Shown piece after piece: positions 9,762-20,150 of a DNA stretch of 64,000 bases; positions within the stretch are counted from its first letter, which is position 1; every line of letters begins with the position of its first letter. The DNA is from Magnetospirillum sp. 15-1 (GTDB lineage Bacteria; Pseudomonadota; Alphaproteobacteria; Rhodospirillales; Magnetospirillaceae): positions 17,054 to 81,053 of the forward strand of contig NZ_FXXN01000023.1 of assembly GCF_900184795.1 (NCBI RefSeq), given 5' to 3'. The position numbers and the translations under genes are program-made. Below the pieces are notes generated by a model. The model made no database searches, had not been told where the DNA came from, and saw nothing but the letters and a program-made list of their open reading frames with translations.

Positions 9762-10682
9762 TCAGGCGACCCCGGCCGACGACGTGTCGGAGGGCACGTT
9801 GTTAAACCGTGTGTCGAAGCGGAACACGGCCTTGGAACACACATCGATGCAACGGCCGCAATTGGTGCAGTCGTGCGACATGATGACGGGACCCACGCCC
9901 TTGGCCGCGCCGCGCAGGGCGGGCGCGATGACGTGGCGTTCGGGGCAGACGGAAAAGCAATCCATGCAATCGTCGCAGGCGGCGCGGTTGGTGGCGCTGA
10001 CGCGCAGCACCGCCGCCCGGCCCAGCAGGCCGTAGAAGGCTCCCACCGGGCAAAGATGGGTGCACCAGCCCCGTTGGGCGACACCCAGATCGAACAGGAA
10101 CACCGCCAGCGTGATCAGCGTCGCCGAGCCGAGAGTCAGGATCGCCCCGGTGACCAGCCCGCGATGCAGCATGGTCACCGGATTGACCAGTTCCCAGGCG
10201 ATGGTGCCGGTGGCGGCCGAGGCGGCCAGCACGCCGCCCAGCACCCACAGGCGGGTGTTGCGGTTGAGCGGCAGCCCCTTTTCGATCCCCAGCCGGGTAC
10301 GCAGCCAATAGGCCAGATCGGTGACGGCATTGACCGGGCAGACCCACGAGCAATACATGCGGCCGCCGACCAGGGTGTAGACACCCAGAACGATGGCGGC
10401 ACCGATCAGGGCCGAGCCGGTCATCACATGCCCGGCCAGCAGGGCCTGCAGCACCATCAGCGGATCGGTGAGCGGCAATACGCCGAGCGTCAGGCTCGAC
10501 GCCAGATTGCCCTTGGCGATCCACACGCCCCACAGCGGGCCGGTCAGGAACACGGCGACCACCAGAATTTGGGACAGACGCCGGGCCAGCAGCCATTTGT
10601 TGGCGGCCAGCCAGCCCTTGGCGGCCACCGCCGAGGCGCCGGGATTGTCCAATCCGGAATGAGCGGTCTTGACGGCGCTCAT
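9762..10682 (-). CDS. napH: Quinol dehydrogenase membrane component NapH
   Basis: A 306-residue integral membrane ferredoxin. About four membrane helices are visible (residues roughly 37-55, 76-105, 148-170 and 185-200), with the cytoplasmic CSWVCP and CTHLCP motifs typical of NapH. A C-terminal bis-[4Fe-4S] domain follows, with [12 protein letters not shown] and [11 protein letters not shown]. With NapG it forms a second quinol oxidation route to NapAB. The start ATG overlaps the napG stop by 4 bases, so NapG and NapH are probably made in equal amounts. Confidence 0.95.
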   Translation of the reverse strand: MSAVKTAHSGLDNPGASAVAAKGWLAANKWLLARRLSQILVVAVFLTGPLWGVWIAKGNLASSLTLGVLPLTDPLMVLQALLAGHVMTGSALIGAAIVLGVYTLVGGRMYCSWVCPVNAVTDLAYWLRTRLGIEKGLPLNRNTRLWVLGGVLAASAATGTIAWELVNPVTMLHRGLVTGAILTLGSATLITLAVFLFDLGVAQRGWCTHLCPVGAFYGLLGRAAVLRVSATNRAACDDCMDCFSVCPERHVIAPALRGAAKGVGPVIMSHDCTNCGRCIDVCSKAVFRFDTRFNNVPSDTSSAGVA

Positions 10683-11506
10683 GGCTTGAACTCCTTGAAG
10701 CCGCCATCGGGGCGCTTCTCAAGCTTGTAGGTGCCGCCGGGGGTCATCTCGACGCCCTCCATGCCGCGCACCTGCACCTCGGGGCTGGGCTCGACCAGCG
10801 AACCGCCGGCCTTCTTCTTCTCTTCCCAACCCAGGCGGTAGTGCTTGCCCAACTGGCCGGTGGCCAGGGCGTGGGGCAGGACCTTGATGGCCGCCTCGTC
10901 CAGCACGCAGGCCCGCTCGCACTTGCCGCAGCCGGTGCACTTGGCCGAATGCACGGTGGGAATGAAGAAGGCGTGCTTGGCGGTACGGGTGTTGTGGGAA
11001 AGCTCCAGGGTGATGGCCTCGCCGATCCGCGGGCACACCCGGTAGCAGACGTCGCAACGCAGCCCCAGGAAGTTCAGGCAGCTTTCCTGGCCCACCAGGA
11101 CCGCGACGCCCATCTTGGCGTTCTTGATGTCCTTCAGCCCCTTGTCCAGCGCCCCCGTCGGGCAGGCGGCGACACAGGGGATGTTCTCGCACATCTCGCA
11201 AGGAACCTTGCGGGCGTTGAAGAACGGAGTGCCGACGGTCGGGCCGTCGCCCAGATCGGACAGCTTCAGGGTATCGTAGGGGCAATCCTTGACGCACAGC
11301 CCGCAGCGGACGCAGGCGGCGAGGAAATCCGTCTCGGCCACCGCTCCGGGCGGCCTGAGCGCCACCGCCTCGGCACGGCGCCGGGCGGGAATGGCCAACA
11401 GGGCTCCAAGCAGGCCGACCGTACAGGCGCCCTTGACCGTTCCGGCCAGCACGGCTCGCCGGTTGTGGTCCACAGCATCCCCACCTGTCTTGTGGTGCCT
11501 GGCCAT
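10679..11506 (-). CDS. napG: Ferredoxin-type protein NapG
   Basis: A 275-residue periplasmic electron carrier with four [4Fe-4S] sites. A Tat-type N terminus (NRRAVLAG then a hydrophobic stretch to about residue 43) indicates folded export. The cysteine clusters are [35 protein letters not shown] and [11 protein letters not shown]. NapG works with NapH to move electrons from quinol to NapAB. ATG 11506 has GGAGAA 8 bases upstream. It follows napA in the operon, where many alphaproteobacteria have napB directly; here G and H are interposed. Confidence 0.95.
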   Translation of the reverse strand: MARHHKTGGDAVDHNRRAVLAGTVKGACTVGLLGALLAIPARRRAEAVALRPPGAVAETDFLAACVRCGLCVKDCPYDTLKLSDLGDGPTVGTPFFNARKVPCEMCENIPCVAACPTGALDKGLKDIKNAKMGVAVLVGQESCLNFLGLRCDVCYRVCPRIGEAITLELSHNTRTAKHAFFIPTVHSAKCTGCGKCERACVLDEAAIKVLPHALATGQLGKHYRLGWEEKKKAGGSLVEPSPEVQVRGMEGVEMTPGGTYKLEKRPDGGFKEFKP

Positions 11507-11575
11507 GATTGGCTTCTCCGATGGTTGGGACCGCCCGCCCCGTTGGGCGGCGCGGGCGGTCCCCTACCCTCTTTC

Positions 11576-14059
11576 CTAGGCCTTGCTCACCTTGACGGCG
11601 CACTTCTTGAAGTCCGTCTCCTTGGAGATCGGGCAAGTGGCGTCGAGAGTGAGCTTGTTGACCAACTGGCTTTCGTCGAAGAACGGCATGAACACCAGTC
11701 CCTCCGGCGGCTTGTTGCGACCACGGGTATCGATACGGGTGGTCACTTCGCCGCGCCGGCTCGCCACCTTGACCACGTCACCGTTGCGCAGGGAGCGCTT
11801 GGCGGCGTCGTTGGGGTGCATGTAGAGCACGGCGTTGGGCACCGACTTGTGCAGTTCCGGAACGCGCCGGGTCATGGAGCCCGAGTGCCAGTGCTCGAGG
11901 ACACGGCCGGTGGACAGCCACAGGTCAAACTCCTTGTCCGGCGACTCGGCGGCCGGCTGGTAGGGCAGCGCGAAGATCCAGGCCTTGCCGTCGGGCTTGC
12001 CGTAGAACTTCACCCCCTCGCCCGCCTTCACGTAGGGGTCGTACCCTTCGCGGAAGCGCCACAGGGTCTCCTTGCCGTCGACCACCGGCCAGCGCAGGCC
12101 GCGAGCCTTGTGATAAGCCTCGAACGGCGCCAGATCGTGGGCATGGCCGCGACCGAAGGCGGCGTATTCCTCGAACAGGCCCTTCTGGGCATAGAAGCCG
12201 AACGCCTTGGACTCGTCGTTCTCGTGATCGGCCTGCAGTTCGATCAGCGGGAATTTGTCCACCTGACCGTTCTTGAAGAGCACGTCGAACAGGGTCTTGC
12301 CGCGCACTTCCGGCTTCTTGGCGATCAGCTCCTCCGGCCACACTTCCTCGACCTTGAAGCGCTTGGAGAACTCCATCAACTGCCACAGATCCGACTTGGC
12401 CTCGCCCGGAGCCTTGACCTGCTGGCGCCAGAACTGGGTCCGGCGCTCGGCGTTGCCGTAGGCGCCTTCCTTCTCCATCCACATGGCGGTGGGCAGGATC
12501 AGGTCGGCCGACAGCGCGGTCACGGTCGGATAGGGATCGGACACCACCACGAAGTTGGCGGGGTTGCGGTAGCCCGGATACCCCTCCTCGTTCATGTTGG
12601 GCGCGGTCTGCATGTTGTTGGTGCACATCACCCAATAGGCGTTCAGCTTGCCGTCCTTCAGCATGCGATGCTGCAGCACGGCGTGATAGCCGATCTTGGG
12701 GTTGAGAGTGCCGGCGGGCAGCTTCCACAGGCCCTCGGCGATCTCGCGATGCTTGTCGTTCATGACCACCATGTCGGCGGGCAGACGATGGGCGAAGGTG
12801 CCGACCTCGCGCGCCGTGCCGCAGGCCGAGGGCTGGCCGGTCAGCGAGAACGGGCTGTTGCCCGGCTCGGAGATCTTGCCCATCAGCAAGTGCACGTTGT
12901 AGATCATGTTATTGACCCACGTGCCGCGCGTATGCTGGTTGAAGCCCATGGTCCAGAAGGACACAACCTTGACCTTGGGATCGGCATACAGCTTGGCCAG
13001 GGCCTCCAGCTTCTCGGCGGGCACGCCGGACAGCTTGGAGACCTTCTCCACGGTGTACTCGGAGACGAAGGCCTTGAACTCGTCGAAGGTCATCGGGTCG
13101 GCCTTGTCCGGCGTCGCCGCGTTGGCCTGATCCTTCTCCAGCGCGTGGGTCGGACGCAGGCCGTAGCCGATATCCGTGGCCCCCTTCTTGAAGTTGACGT
13201 GCTTCTCGATGAACTCCTTGTCATAGGCGTTCTTCGAGATGATGTAGTGGCAGATGTAGTTCAGGATCGCCAGATCGGTCTGGGGCGTGAACACCATCGG
13301 AATATCGGCCAGCTCGAACGAGCGGTGCTCGAAGGTCGACAGTACGGCGACCTTGCAGCCCTCGTGGGTCAGGCGGCGGTCGGTGACACGCGACCACAGG
13401 ATCGGGTGCATTTCCGCCATGTTCGAGCCCCACAGCACGAAGGCGTCGGTCTGCTCGATGTCGTCGTAGCAGCCCATGGGCTCGTCGATGCCGAAGGTGC
13501 GCATGAAGCCGGTCACGGCCGAGGCCATGCAGTGGCGCGCGTTGGGATCGAGGTTGTTGGAGCGGAAGCCGGCCTTGTAGAGCTTGGAAGCGGCATAGCC
13601 CTCCCAGATGGTCCACTGGCCCGAGCCGAACATGCCGACGCGGGTCACGCCGTCGGGCTTCTTCAGCTGTTCCTTCCACTTCTCGGCCATGATGTCGAAG
13701 GCCTGGTCCCACGAGATCGGCGTGAATTCGCCGTTCTTGTCGAACTTGCCGTTCTTCATGCGCAGCAGGGGCTTGGTCAGCCGGTCCTCGCCGTACATGA
13801 TCTTGGACAGGAAGTAGCCCTTGATGCAGTTCAGGCCACGGTTGACCGGCGAGTCCGGGTCGCCCTGGGTCGCGACGACGCGACCGTCCTGCACCCCCAC
13901 CAGAACCGAGCATCCGGTGCCGCAGAATCGGCAGACACCCTTGTCCCAGCGGATATTGGCTTTTGCCGGCTGGGCGACGGCCGGCGTGGCGATCCCCGCA
14001 GCGGCAGCAGTGGCCGCGACGGCGTTCGCCTTAATGAAGTCGCGCCTGGTGAGGCTCAT
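11576..14059 (-). CDS. napA: Periplasmic nitrate reductase catalytic subunit
   Basis: An 827-residue molybdoenzyme reducing nitrate to nitrite in the periplasm. It has a Tat signal (RRDFIK at residues 5-10, cleavage near 29). A [4Fe-4S] site follows with Cys43, Cys46, Cys50 and Cys78 (CRFCGTGC then GLNCIKG). The molybdenum-ligating cysteine is in [10 protein letters not shown]. The length is standard for NapA. It starts inside the napD stop (ATGA), so the maturation chaperone and catalytic subunit are translationally coupled. Confidence 0.98.
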   Translation of the reverse strand: MSLTRRDFIKANAVAATAAAAGIATPAVAQPAKANIRWDKGVCRFCGTGCSVLVGVQDGRVVATQGDPDSPVNRGLNCIKGYFLSKIMYGEDRLTKPLLRMKNGKFDKNGEFTPISWDQAFDIMAEKWKEQLKKPDGVTRVGMFGSGQWTIWEGYAASKLYKAGFRSNNLDPNARHCMASAVTGFMRTFGIDEPMGCYDDIEQTDAFVLWGSNMAEMHPILWSRVTDRRLTHEGCKVAVLSTFEHRSFELADIPMVFTPQTDLAILNYICHYIISKNAYDKEFIEKHVNFKKGATDIGYGLRPTHALEKDQANAATPDKADPMTFDEFKAFVSEYTVEKVSKLSGVPAEKLEALAKLYADPKVKVVSFWTMGFNQHTRGTWVNNMIYNVHLLMGKISEPGNSPFSLTGQPSACGTAREVGTFAHRLPADMVVMNDKHREIAEGLWKLPAGTLNPKIGYHAVLQHRMLKDGKLNAYWVMCTNNMQTAPNMNEEGYPGYRNPANFVVVSDPYPTVTALSADLILPTAMWMEKEGAYGNAERRTQFWRQQVKAPGEAKSDLWQLMEFSKRFKVEEVWPEELIAKKPEVRGKTLFDVLFKNGQVDKFPLIELQADHENDESKAFGFYAQKGLFEEYAAFGRGHAHDLAPFEAYHKARGLRWPVVDGKETLWRFREGYDPYVKAGEGVKFYGKPDGKAWIFALPYQPAAESPDKEFDLWLSTGRVLEHWHSGSMTRRVPELHKSVPNAVLYMHPNDAAKRSLRNGDVVKVASRRGEVTTRIDTRGRNKPPEGLVFMPFFDESQLVNKLTLDATCPISKETDFKKCAVKVSKA

Positions 14060-14370
14060 GAAACGGTCTCCCCTTCCAGATCAAGATCGGAATCAAAGTG
14101 ATGATAGACCAGGGCGACATTCAAAATGCCCTGGATGTCGGTCAGACTGGTTATCGTGGCGCCCGCCCAGTTGCCTTCGGCATCCTCGACGGTAACCACC
14201 ATTCTGCCATCGTCGGTCATGGTGTGGACCTCGACGCCGGGAATCCGGGTGAGGGCATCATGAACTTCGTGTCGGCGCTCCGGTTTGACGTGAATCAACA
14301 CGCCGCAGATGTTCTCCACCTGCTCCCTGGGCTTGGATTGTTCGGTGGCAACGAAGGTCGCGAGTCTCAT
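14056..14370 (-). CDS. napD: NapA signal-peptide chaperone NapD
   Basis: A 104-residue cytoplasmic chaperone that binds the Tat signal of NapA and holds it until the cofactor is inserted. The family pattern [11 protein letters not shown], then [20 protein letters not shown] and [19 protein letters not shown] is clear. It has a slightly long N terminus compared with E. coli NapD (87 residues). It has a good Shine-Dalgarno sequence and overlaps napA by 4 bases. Confidence 0.95.
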   Translation of the reverse strand: MRLATFVATEQSKPREQVENICGVLIHVKPERRHEVHDALTRIPGVEVHTMTDDGRMVVTVEDAEGNWAGATITSLTDIQGILNVALVYHHFDSDLDLEGETVS

Positions 14371-14381
14371 TCCCTAACCTC

Positions 14382-14897
14382 TCAGGCTCGAACCAAAGGT
14401 GCCATGGACAACGCCCCGACCGGACAGGCCGAGACGCAGACTCCACAACCATTACAGGACTCGTCGGCGATCTCGGGCAGCACGCGGCCGCCCGGTAAAG
14501 GCCGGAACTTGATGGCGCGGGGATCACAGGGATCGCCGCACAGGCGGCAGGTCACGCCTTGCAGGGAAATGCACGCCCCTCCCAGGTGCGCCAGGACCGG
14601 CAGGCGGTCGGCGCCGTCGAAAGCGGTGCGGTCGATGGCCGCCGGGCGGCCGTCACGCGGGACGCAGGCCGTGTCGCAATCGCCGCAGAAGGTGCAGCCG
14701 CCACGGTTGAAATCCACCACCGGCCGACCGTCGGCACCCTTGGCGAGAATATGTTCGGGACAGGAGGTCAGGCAGGCGCCGCAACCATCGCAGGTGGCGG
14801 CAAAGGTCTCGATGCTCCAGGGCGGACGCGGCCCCGACGGCGCCCGGCTCTGGGGCCTTCTCGTCAACAACGTCCGCCGGGACAATAGCCCAGACAT
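14382..14897 (-). CDS. napF: Ferredoxin-type protein NapF
   Basis: A 171-residue cytoplasmic iron-sulfur protein involved in post-translational assembly of NapA. Three cysteine clusters are visible: CDGCGACLTSCP, CTFCGDCDTAC and CNGCGVCVSACP, plus CRLCGDPC. The frame is open to 14975, but ATG 14897 is preferred: GAGGAAT lies 8 bases upstream and the N terminus MSGLLSRRTLL is family-like. It is the first gene of the napFDAGHBC operon; no napE was seen. Confidence 0.93.
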   Translation of the reverse strand: MSGLLSRRTLLTRRPQSRAPSGPRPPWSIETFAATCDGCGACLTSCPEHILAKGADGRPVVDFNRGGCTFCGDCDTACVPRDGRPAAIDRTAFDGADRLPVLAHLGGACISLQGVTCRLCGDPCDPRAIKFRPLPGGRVLPEIADESCNGCGVCVSACPVGALSMAPLVRA

Positions 14898-14981
14898 CGG
14901 AAATTCCTCCCTCGGCAGGCTCCCCCTCCCCCGGGATGATGCCTGATGACGGGAAGATGTCACCGTATCGATCAAGACGCT

Positions 14982-14995
14982 TTGACGTTGGTCAA
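14982..14995. promoter_or_regulatory. FNR/FixK-type anaerobox upstream of napF
   Basis: A perfect inverted repeat TTGAC-GTTG-GTCAA matching the TTGA(C/T)-N4-(A/G)TCAA pattern bound by FNR/FixK proteins. Its centre is about 91 bases from the napF start codon, so a transcription start 41.5 bases downstream (a class II activator position) would fall near 14947, giving a leader of about 50 bases. The -10 sequence there is weak, as expected for an activated promoter. Confidence 0.6.
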
Positions 14996-15038
14996 AAGAC
15001 GTTAACGAAGTATGGCTAAAACTTACCGTAACACGAGA

Positions 15039-16685
15039 TTATGCGTGAACCATGACCGGCTGGCCCAGCATGCGCTCGAACTCCTCGGCCGGAACGGGCC
15101 GGGAATAATAGAAGCCTTGCACGGTGTCGCATCCATTGTTGCGCAGAAACATAATGTGCTCGGCGATTTCGGCACCCTCCGCCACCACCTCCAGGTTGAG
15201 ACCGCGCGACAGGCCGATGATGGCCCGCGCGATCTCGGCGGTCTTGGGGTTGGTGTCCACGTCGGCGATGAAGGCGCGATCGATCTTGAGAGTGGTGATG
15301 GGAAAGCGTCCGAGATAGCTGAGCGACGAATAGCCGGTGCCGAAATCGTCGATGGACAGGCCGATGCCCAGGTCACGCAGCGCCTTCATCTTGCGCACCG
15401 CCGTGTCCACGTCGTTCATCAGCATGCTCTCGGTGATCTCCAGCTCCAGCCACTTGGGATCGAGGCCGGTGTCGTCCAGCGCCGCGGTCACCGTGTCGAG
15501 CAGGGTCCGCGAGCGGAACTGGCGGGCCGAGACGTTGACCGACACCTTGAGCGGGGCATGGCCGGCATCCTGCCACTTGCGGTTCTGCCGGCAGGACTGG
15601 CGGAGAATCCAGGTGCCGATCGCCTCGATCTGGCCGCTTTCCTCGGCCACCGGAATGAACTCGCCGGGCGAGATCATGCCGCGCTCGGGGTCCATCCAGC
15701 GGATCAGCGCCTCGGCGCCCACGATGGTATCGCGGTCGGCGGAAACCTTGGGCTGGTAGAAGACCACGAATTCCTCGTTGGTCAGCGCCCGGCGCAGGCG
15801 CCCCTCCAGTTCCAGGCGGGACTTGGCCTTGCGGTTCATGTCCTTGGAAAAGAACTGGTACTGGTTGCGGCCGGAAATCTTGGCGTAATGCAGGGCGTTC
15901 TCGGCATGCTTGACCAGCTGGATGCTGGAATCGGCGTCCAGCGGATAGACACTGATACCGATGGAGAAGGTGATCACCACCTCCTGCCCATCCAGGGCGA
16001 ACGGCTCCTTGACGGCGTTGAGCGCCTTCTCGGCGACGATGACGCTGTCGTCGGTGTCGGCGATGGCCATCACCAGGGCGAACTTGTCGCCGTCGAGCCG
16101 CACCGCCGTATCGGTCTCGCGCACGCACATCTTGAGACGGCGCGCCACCTCGATCAGCAGGCGGTCGCCGGCCCCGTGGCCCAGGGCGTCGTTGACCAGG
16201 GTGAAGCGGTCCAGCCCCATCATCATCAGCGCCACCGAACCGCCGGTGCGGTTGGCCTGCAGCACCGCCTGGCCGATACGGTCGCCGAACAGATCGCGGT
16301 TGGGCAGTCCGGTCAGGGAATCATAGCCGAAGGTGCCGCCGTCGCCATTGGCATCCTCGGCCACGGCGGGCCGCACCACGCAAAGATAGCGGTCGGGAAA
16401 GTCGGTGCCGGAATTGATGGCGGCGGCGGTGACCTCGAAGGGCCGCTCCTTGCCGTCCGGACAGGTGATCATGCCCTGCCAGCGCCCCCCGGCTCCCGGC
16501 GTCATGGCCCGGTGGATCATGCCGGCCGCAAGGCGTGAAACCTCGGCGCCGCCGGCTGCGGTAAAGCCCATCAGCGTCTCGAACGCCGGGTTCGAACGCA
16601 GGGGATTTCCCTCGCCATCGGCGATGATCACCGCGTCGCGGATCGAGTCGAGAAGACCGTTCAGAAGGGCTTGGATGTCATTCAT
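15039..16685 (-). CDS. PAS-GGDEF-EAL cyclic-di-GMP signalling protein, probably a phosphodiesterase
   Basis: A 548-residue cytoplasmic protein. A PAS-like sensor fills residues about 8-105, GGDEF about 115-280 and EAL about 290-540. The GGDEF signature is degenerate: residues 197-202 read LDGDKF instead of the usual GGDEF, so cyclase activity is unlikely. The EAL domain keeps its catalytic set: EALIRW (325-330), NVSARQF, ELEITES, DDFGTGYSSL, LKIDR and EVVAEG. The protein therefore probably degrades c-di-GMP, with the dead GGDEF perhaps sensing GTP. No membrane segment was seen. It stands alone, between nap and nudC. Confidence 0.9.
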   Translation of the reverse strand: MNDIQALLNGLLDSIRDAVIIADGEGNPLRSNPAFETLMGFTAAGGAEVSRLAAGMIHRAMTPGAGGRWQGMITCPDGKERPFEVTAAAINSGTDFPDRYLCVVRPAVAEDANGDGGTFGYDSLTGLPNRDLFGDRIGQAVLQANRTGGSVALMMMGLDRFTLVNDALGHGAGDRLLIEVARRLKMCVRETDTAVRLDGDKFALVMAIADTDDSVIVAEKALNAVKEPFALDGQEVVITFSIGISVYPLDADSSIQLVKHAENALHYAKISGRNQYQFFSKDMNRKAKSRLELEGRLRRALTNEEFVVFYQPKVSADRDTIVGAEALIRWMDPERGMISPGEFIPVAEESGQIEAIGTWILRQSCRQNRKWQDAGHAPLKVSVNVSARQFRSRTLLDTVTAALDDTGLDPKWLELEITESMLMNDVDTAVRKMKALRDLGIGLSIDDFGTGYSSLSYLGRFPITTLKIDRAFIADVDTNPKTAEIARAIIGLSRGLNLEVVAEGAEIAEHIMFLRNNGCDTVQGFYYSRPVPAEEFERMLGQPVMVHA

Positions 16686-16774
16686 GCGTCACCGTGCGGG
16701 ACAATCTTCCAAATTGCCATCGGATTCGCAATCTTCTTCTCGCGACCATTTCGAACCCATGCCAAGCTGCCGCC

Positions 16775-17695
16775 ATGACCTCTACGATCCTTTATTCCGG
16801 CCTCGGTCTCGACCGGGCCCACCCCATTCGCCGGAACGGTGACGTCGTCGAACTGATGCGCCGTCCGGGTGCCCGTTTCACCGTTTATTGGCGCGGACGC
16901 CAGTTGGTGGGCGGCACGCCGCCCGCCGTCCGCTGGCTCGACCGGACCTACGGCCTGCGGCTGGCCGAGGCTACCGGCGGCAATTGCCTGCTGCTGGGCG
17001 AAGACCCGTCCGGCCCGCTGCTGGCGCTCGACGTCTCCGCCCTGGACGGCGGAGAACAAGGCCCCGAGATGGGCGGCAACTGGGTCATGCTGCGCTCGGT
17101 GGGCGGCCTGCTGCCCGCCCAGGACGCCGCCCTGCTGGCCTATGCCCGCGGCGTTCTGGTCTGGCGGGAGAAGACCCGGTTCTGCGCCACCTGCGGCGGC
17201 GGCCTGCTGATCCAGGATTCCGGCCATTCGGCCAAGTGCTCGGAGGAAGCCTGCGGCGCGCTGCACTTCCCGCGCACCGACCCGGCCATCATCATGCTGG
17301 TCACCGACGGCCGGGACCGCGCCCTGCTGGGCCGCCAGCCGGTATGGGCTCCCGGCATGTATTCCTGCCTGGCCGGCTTCGTCGAGCCCGGCGAATCCCT
17401 GGAGGACGCCGTGGCCCGCGAAGTGTGGGAGGAAGCCGGCATAAGGGTGCGCGAGGCCCGCTATTTCGCCAGCCAGCCCTGGCCGTTCCCCTCCTCCATC
17501 ATGATCGGCTTCAACGCCGTTGCCGAGGACGGCGAGCCGGTCCCCGATCCGCACGAGATCGAGGAGGTCCGGTGGTTCAGCCGCGACGAGGTGCGCGGCT
17601 TCGGCGAGGCCGACCGCCCCGGCGAAGGTGGCCGCTTCCTGCCGCGCAGGGATTCCATCGCCCGCGCCCTGGTCGAGGCGTGGCTGCGGAGGTGA
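16775..17695 (+). CDS. nudC: NAD(+)/NADH pyrophosphatase, Nudix family
   Basis: A 306-residue Nudix hydrolase that splits NADH to NMNH and AMP and may remove NAD caps from RNA. It has an N-terminal domain (1-125), a zinc ribbon with CATCGG and a second cysteine pair in KCSEEAC (residues about 135-160), then a complete Nudix box from about residue 207 with REVWEEAG. The NudC hallmark SQPWPFPSS follows the box. ATG 16775 is chosen over an upstream in-frame ATG (16694) because the homologous region starts there. The ribosome binding site is weak. It is divergent from the c-di-GMP gene. Confidence 0.93.
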   Translation: MTSTILYSGLGLDRAHPIRRNGDVVELMRRPGARFTVYWRGRQLVGGTPPAVRWLDRTYGLRLAEATGGNCLLLGEDPSGPLLALDVSALDGGEQGPEMGGNWVMLRSVGGLLPAQDAALLAYARGVLVWREKTRFCATCGGGLLIQDSGHSAKCSEEACGALHFPRTDPAIIMLVTDGRDRALLGRQPVWAPGMYSCLAGFVEPGESLEDAVAREVWEEAGIRVREARYFASQPWPFPSSIMIGFNAVAEDGEPVPDPHEIEEVRWFSRDEVRGFGEADRPGEGGRFLPRRDSIARALVEAWLRR

Positions 17696-17704
17696 GCTAA
17701 GAAA

Positions 17705-18598
17705 TCACCCCAGCAGGGCGCGGCGATCCTCCATGATGCGGCGCAGAATGGGGGTGAGGATCAGTTCCATGGCCAGCCCCATCTTGCCGCCCGGCACCAC
17801 GATGGTGTTGCGGCGGCTCATCCACGAATCCTTCAGCATCTGCAAAAGGAACGGGAAGTCGACGCGGAAACGGTCGGGCTTCCTGAAGCGGATCACCACC
17901 AGGCTCTCGTCGGCGGTGGGAATGTCACGCGCGATGATGGGGTCCGAGGTGTCGACGATGGGCACCCGCTGGAAGTTGATGTCGGTCAGCTTGAACTGCG
18001 GCACCACGTAGTGCACGTAGTCGTGCATGCGGCGCAGGATGGTGTCCATCACCGCCTCTTCCGAATAGCCGCGTTCCGACGTGTCGCGGTGGATCTTCTG
18101 AATCCACTCCAGATTGATCACCGGCACCACGCCGATCTTGAGGTCCACGTGCTGGGCGACATTGTTGTCGCGGGTCGCCACGCAACCGTGCAGCCCCTCG
18201 TAGAACAGGCAGTCGGTATCCTCGGGCAAATCCTCCCACGGAGTGAACTCGCCGGAACCGACCCCCAGATGAGCGAACAGCGCCGCTTCCTCGTCGTTAT
18301 GGACATAGAGCCGCCGCCGGCCCCGTCCGGTATCGCCGTAGGAGGAGAACAGCTCCTCCAACTGGGGGAACAGATTGGCCTCGGGACCGAAATGGCTGAA
18401 GGTGCGGCGCCCGCCCTTCTCCGCCTCGCCCATGGCCTTCTTCATGTCGGCGCGGTTATAGCGATGGAAGCTGTCGCCCTCGATGACCGCCGGCTTGATG
18501 CCTTCGCGGCGGAACATATGCTCGAAGGCTTCCTTGACCGTGCTGGTCCCCGCCCCCGACGAACCGGTGACGGCGATGACCGGATGTTTCCTCGACAC
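17705..18598 (-). CDS. prk: Phosphoribulokinase
   Basis: A 297-residue enzyme that phosphorylates ribulose 5-phosphate to ribulose 1,5-bisphosphate, the RuBisCO substrate. It is the short bacterial class I type. The P-loop is GSSGAGTST at residues 12-20. IEGDSFHRY supplies the catalytic aspartate, and YEGLHG, VPVINLEWIQKIHRD and YVVPQFKLTDINFQRVP are the usual conserved blocks. It lies 11 bp downstream of cbbM on the same strand and ends against nudC, so the two Calvin-cycle genes form a minimal operon. Confidence 0.95.
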   Translation of the reverse strand: MSRKHPVIAVTGSSGAGTSTVKEAFEHMFRREGIKPAVIEGDSFHRYNRADMKKAMGEAEKGGRRTFSHFGPEANLFPQLEELFSSYGDTGRGRRRLYVHNDEEAALFAHLGVGSGEFTPWEDLPEDTDCLFYEGLHGCVATRDNNVAQHVDLKIGVVPVINLEWIQKIHRDTSERGYSEEAVMDTILRRMHDYVHYVVPQFKLTDINFQRVPIVDTSDPIIARDIPTADESLVVIRFRKPDRFRVDFPFLLQMLKDSWMSRRNTIVVPGGKMGLAMELILTPILRRIMEDRRALLG

Positions 18599-18609
18599 TG
18601 GCTATCTCC

Positions 18610-19989
18610 TCAGGCCGCGATGCGCAGGCGATCGCGCCAGCCGGGATACAGCCGATCGGCGTCGGACGCAAAGGATTCGAAGGCACCCTTGAGTTCGGGG
18701 TGGCCCTGGGCGTAGTCCACCAGATCGATTCCACGCAACCACGCCTCGTGAGCCTGCCGAAGCGACAGCGCTCCCGCGACGGGGCCGTCCTTGTGGCCGA
18801 AGGCGCCGCCGCCCGAGGTCTGGATCACGTTGGAATGGCCGAGATTGTCGAAGAAGCCCGGCAGCCGCAGCGCATTCATGCCACCCGAGATGATGGGGGT
18901 ACAGGCCAGCATGCCGCCCCAATCCTGGCGATAATGCGGCCCCTCGGCCATCTGGCGCTCCAGCATGTAGGCCACCATCTTCTCCTCGGGAGTACCCTCC
19001 ATCTTGCCGTAGCCCATGGTGCCAGTATGGATGCCGCTGGCCCCGATCAGCCGGGCCATCTTCATGTGGACCAGCACGCTGTAGCCGCGCTTGGACTGGC
19101 GGGACGTGATGGCCCCGTGCCCGGCCCGGTGATAGTGCAGGAAGGTTCCGGGGAAATTGCGCCGGCAGGTGGTCACCGCCGTCGGCCCCGCCACGAAGCC
19201 GTCCACCAGGAAGGCCACGTGCGGGGCGTTCTCGCCGAAGGTCTCCAGGATGTAATTGCCGCGCGCCACCATCTCGGCCGGATCGTCGGCGGTGATGTTG
19301 GCCGAGAACAGCTTGGCCTGCCCCGTCTCGTCCTGGGCGCGGCGCATGGCATCGGCCACCAGCCGCATGGTCTCCTTGAAGGGCGCGAACACCTGATTGC
19401 CCTGGGGCTCGTCGTTCTTGATGAAGTCGCCGCCCAGCCAGAACTGGTGGCAGGCGTCGGCGAAGGGCTTGGGCCGCAGCCCCAGCTTGGGCTTGATGAT
19501 GGTGCCCACCACCATGCCGCCGTCCACTTCGGGCCGGCCCAGCACGCCCCACATATGGGCGATGTTGCGGGCCGGGCCGTCGAACAGCTTCAGGAAATCC
19601 GGCGGGACGAAGAAATCCTCCATCTTGGCGTTTTCCACGTCGCTCATGCCCTGGTTGTTGCCCACGGTCAGCGTCAGGAACGAGGCGATCATCGCCTTGC
19701 CGTCGATGATGTTGCGGTCGAACAGGTCCACCGGATAGGCGATCTTCATCAGCCCTTCCGCCTCGTCCACCTCATAGACCAGGGCGTCGACGCCGCGGGT
19801 GAAGTCGTCGGTGGTGCAGACCTCCACATTGGTGCCGGTGGAGGATTCGGCGGCGAAATGGGCGGCGGTCTCCACGTAACCGTGCCCGGCCTTGGGCCTC
19901 ATGCGATAGGCGCACAGCACGTGACGGCCGCCCTTGATCAGTTCGGCCTCGCGAAGCCCCAGATTGACGTAGCGTTTGGACTGGTCCAT
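18610..19989 (-). CDS. cbbM: Form II ribulose bisphosphate carboxylase/oxygenase
   Basis: A 459-residue form II RuBisCO, which fixes CO2 onto ribulose 1,5-bisphosphate and works best at low oxygen and high CO2. The active-site numbering matches the Rhodospirillum rubrum enzyme exactly: Lys166 in TIIKPKLGL, and the carbamylated Lys191 with Asp193 and Glu194 in [10 protein letters not shown]. Loop 6 reads GYGKMEG. ATG 19989 is chosen over the longer open frame (to 20082) because the [10 protein letters not shown] start matches the family and AGGGGAG is upstream. No CbbR regulator or other Calvin-cycle gene besides prk is adjacent, so the rest of the pathway must lie elsewhere. Confidence 0.96.
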   Translation of the reverse strand: MDQSKRYVNLGLREAELIKGGRHVLCAYRMRPKAGHGYVETAAHFAAESSTGTNVEVCTTDDFTRGVDALVYEVDEAEGLMKIAYPVDLFDRNIIDGKAMIASFLTLTVGNNQGMSDVENAKMEDFFVPPDFLKLFDGPARNIAHMWGVLGRPEVDGGMVVGTIIKPKLGLRPKPFADACHQFWLGGDFIKNDEPQGNQVFAPFKETMRLVADAMRRAQDETGQAKLFSANITADDPAEMVARGNYILETFGENAPHVAFLVDGFVAGPTAVTTCRRNFPGTFLHYHRAGHGAITSRQSKRGYSVLVHMKMARLIGASGIHTGTMGYGKMEGTPEEKMVAYMLERQMAEGPHYRQDWGGMLACTPIISGGMNALRLPGFFDNLGHSNVIQTSGGGAFGHKDGPVAGALSLRQAHEAWLRGIDLVDYAQGHPELKGAFESFASDADRLYPGWRDRLRIAA

Positions 19990-20109
19990 GGCCTTGGCGT
20001 CTCCCCTGATGGTGCGGGCTTTTCTTGCGCGGCCCTTGATCGGTGACGGTACTTTGCCCGTCGCCGCCAGCCGCCGGAACACCCGGAGGGGGAGTATGGG
20101 AAATTACTT

Positions 20110-20128
20110 GGGTGGGGAGCGGCCACCC
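20110..20128 (-). terminator. Possible terminator after the dCMP deaminase gene
   Basis: A 6-bp stem (GGGTGG at 20110-20115 with CCACCC at 20123-20128) followed on the minus strand by AAGTAATTT. It sits in the 161-bp gap between the deaminase stop and cbbM. It is weak; the rest of that gap holds the presumed cbbM promoter, in which I recognise no clear element. Confidence 0.4.
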
Positions 20129-20150
20129 GCCGAGAGTGGGGGGAGTGGGC

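Noticed and set aside
8607-14897. A napE gene in the nap operon
   Set aside because: No small membrane-protein frame lies before napF or between the genes; the operon is napFDAGHBC.
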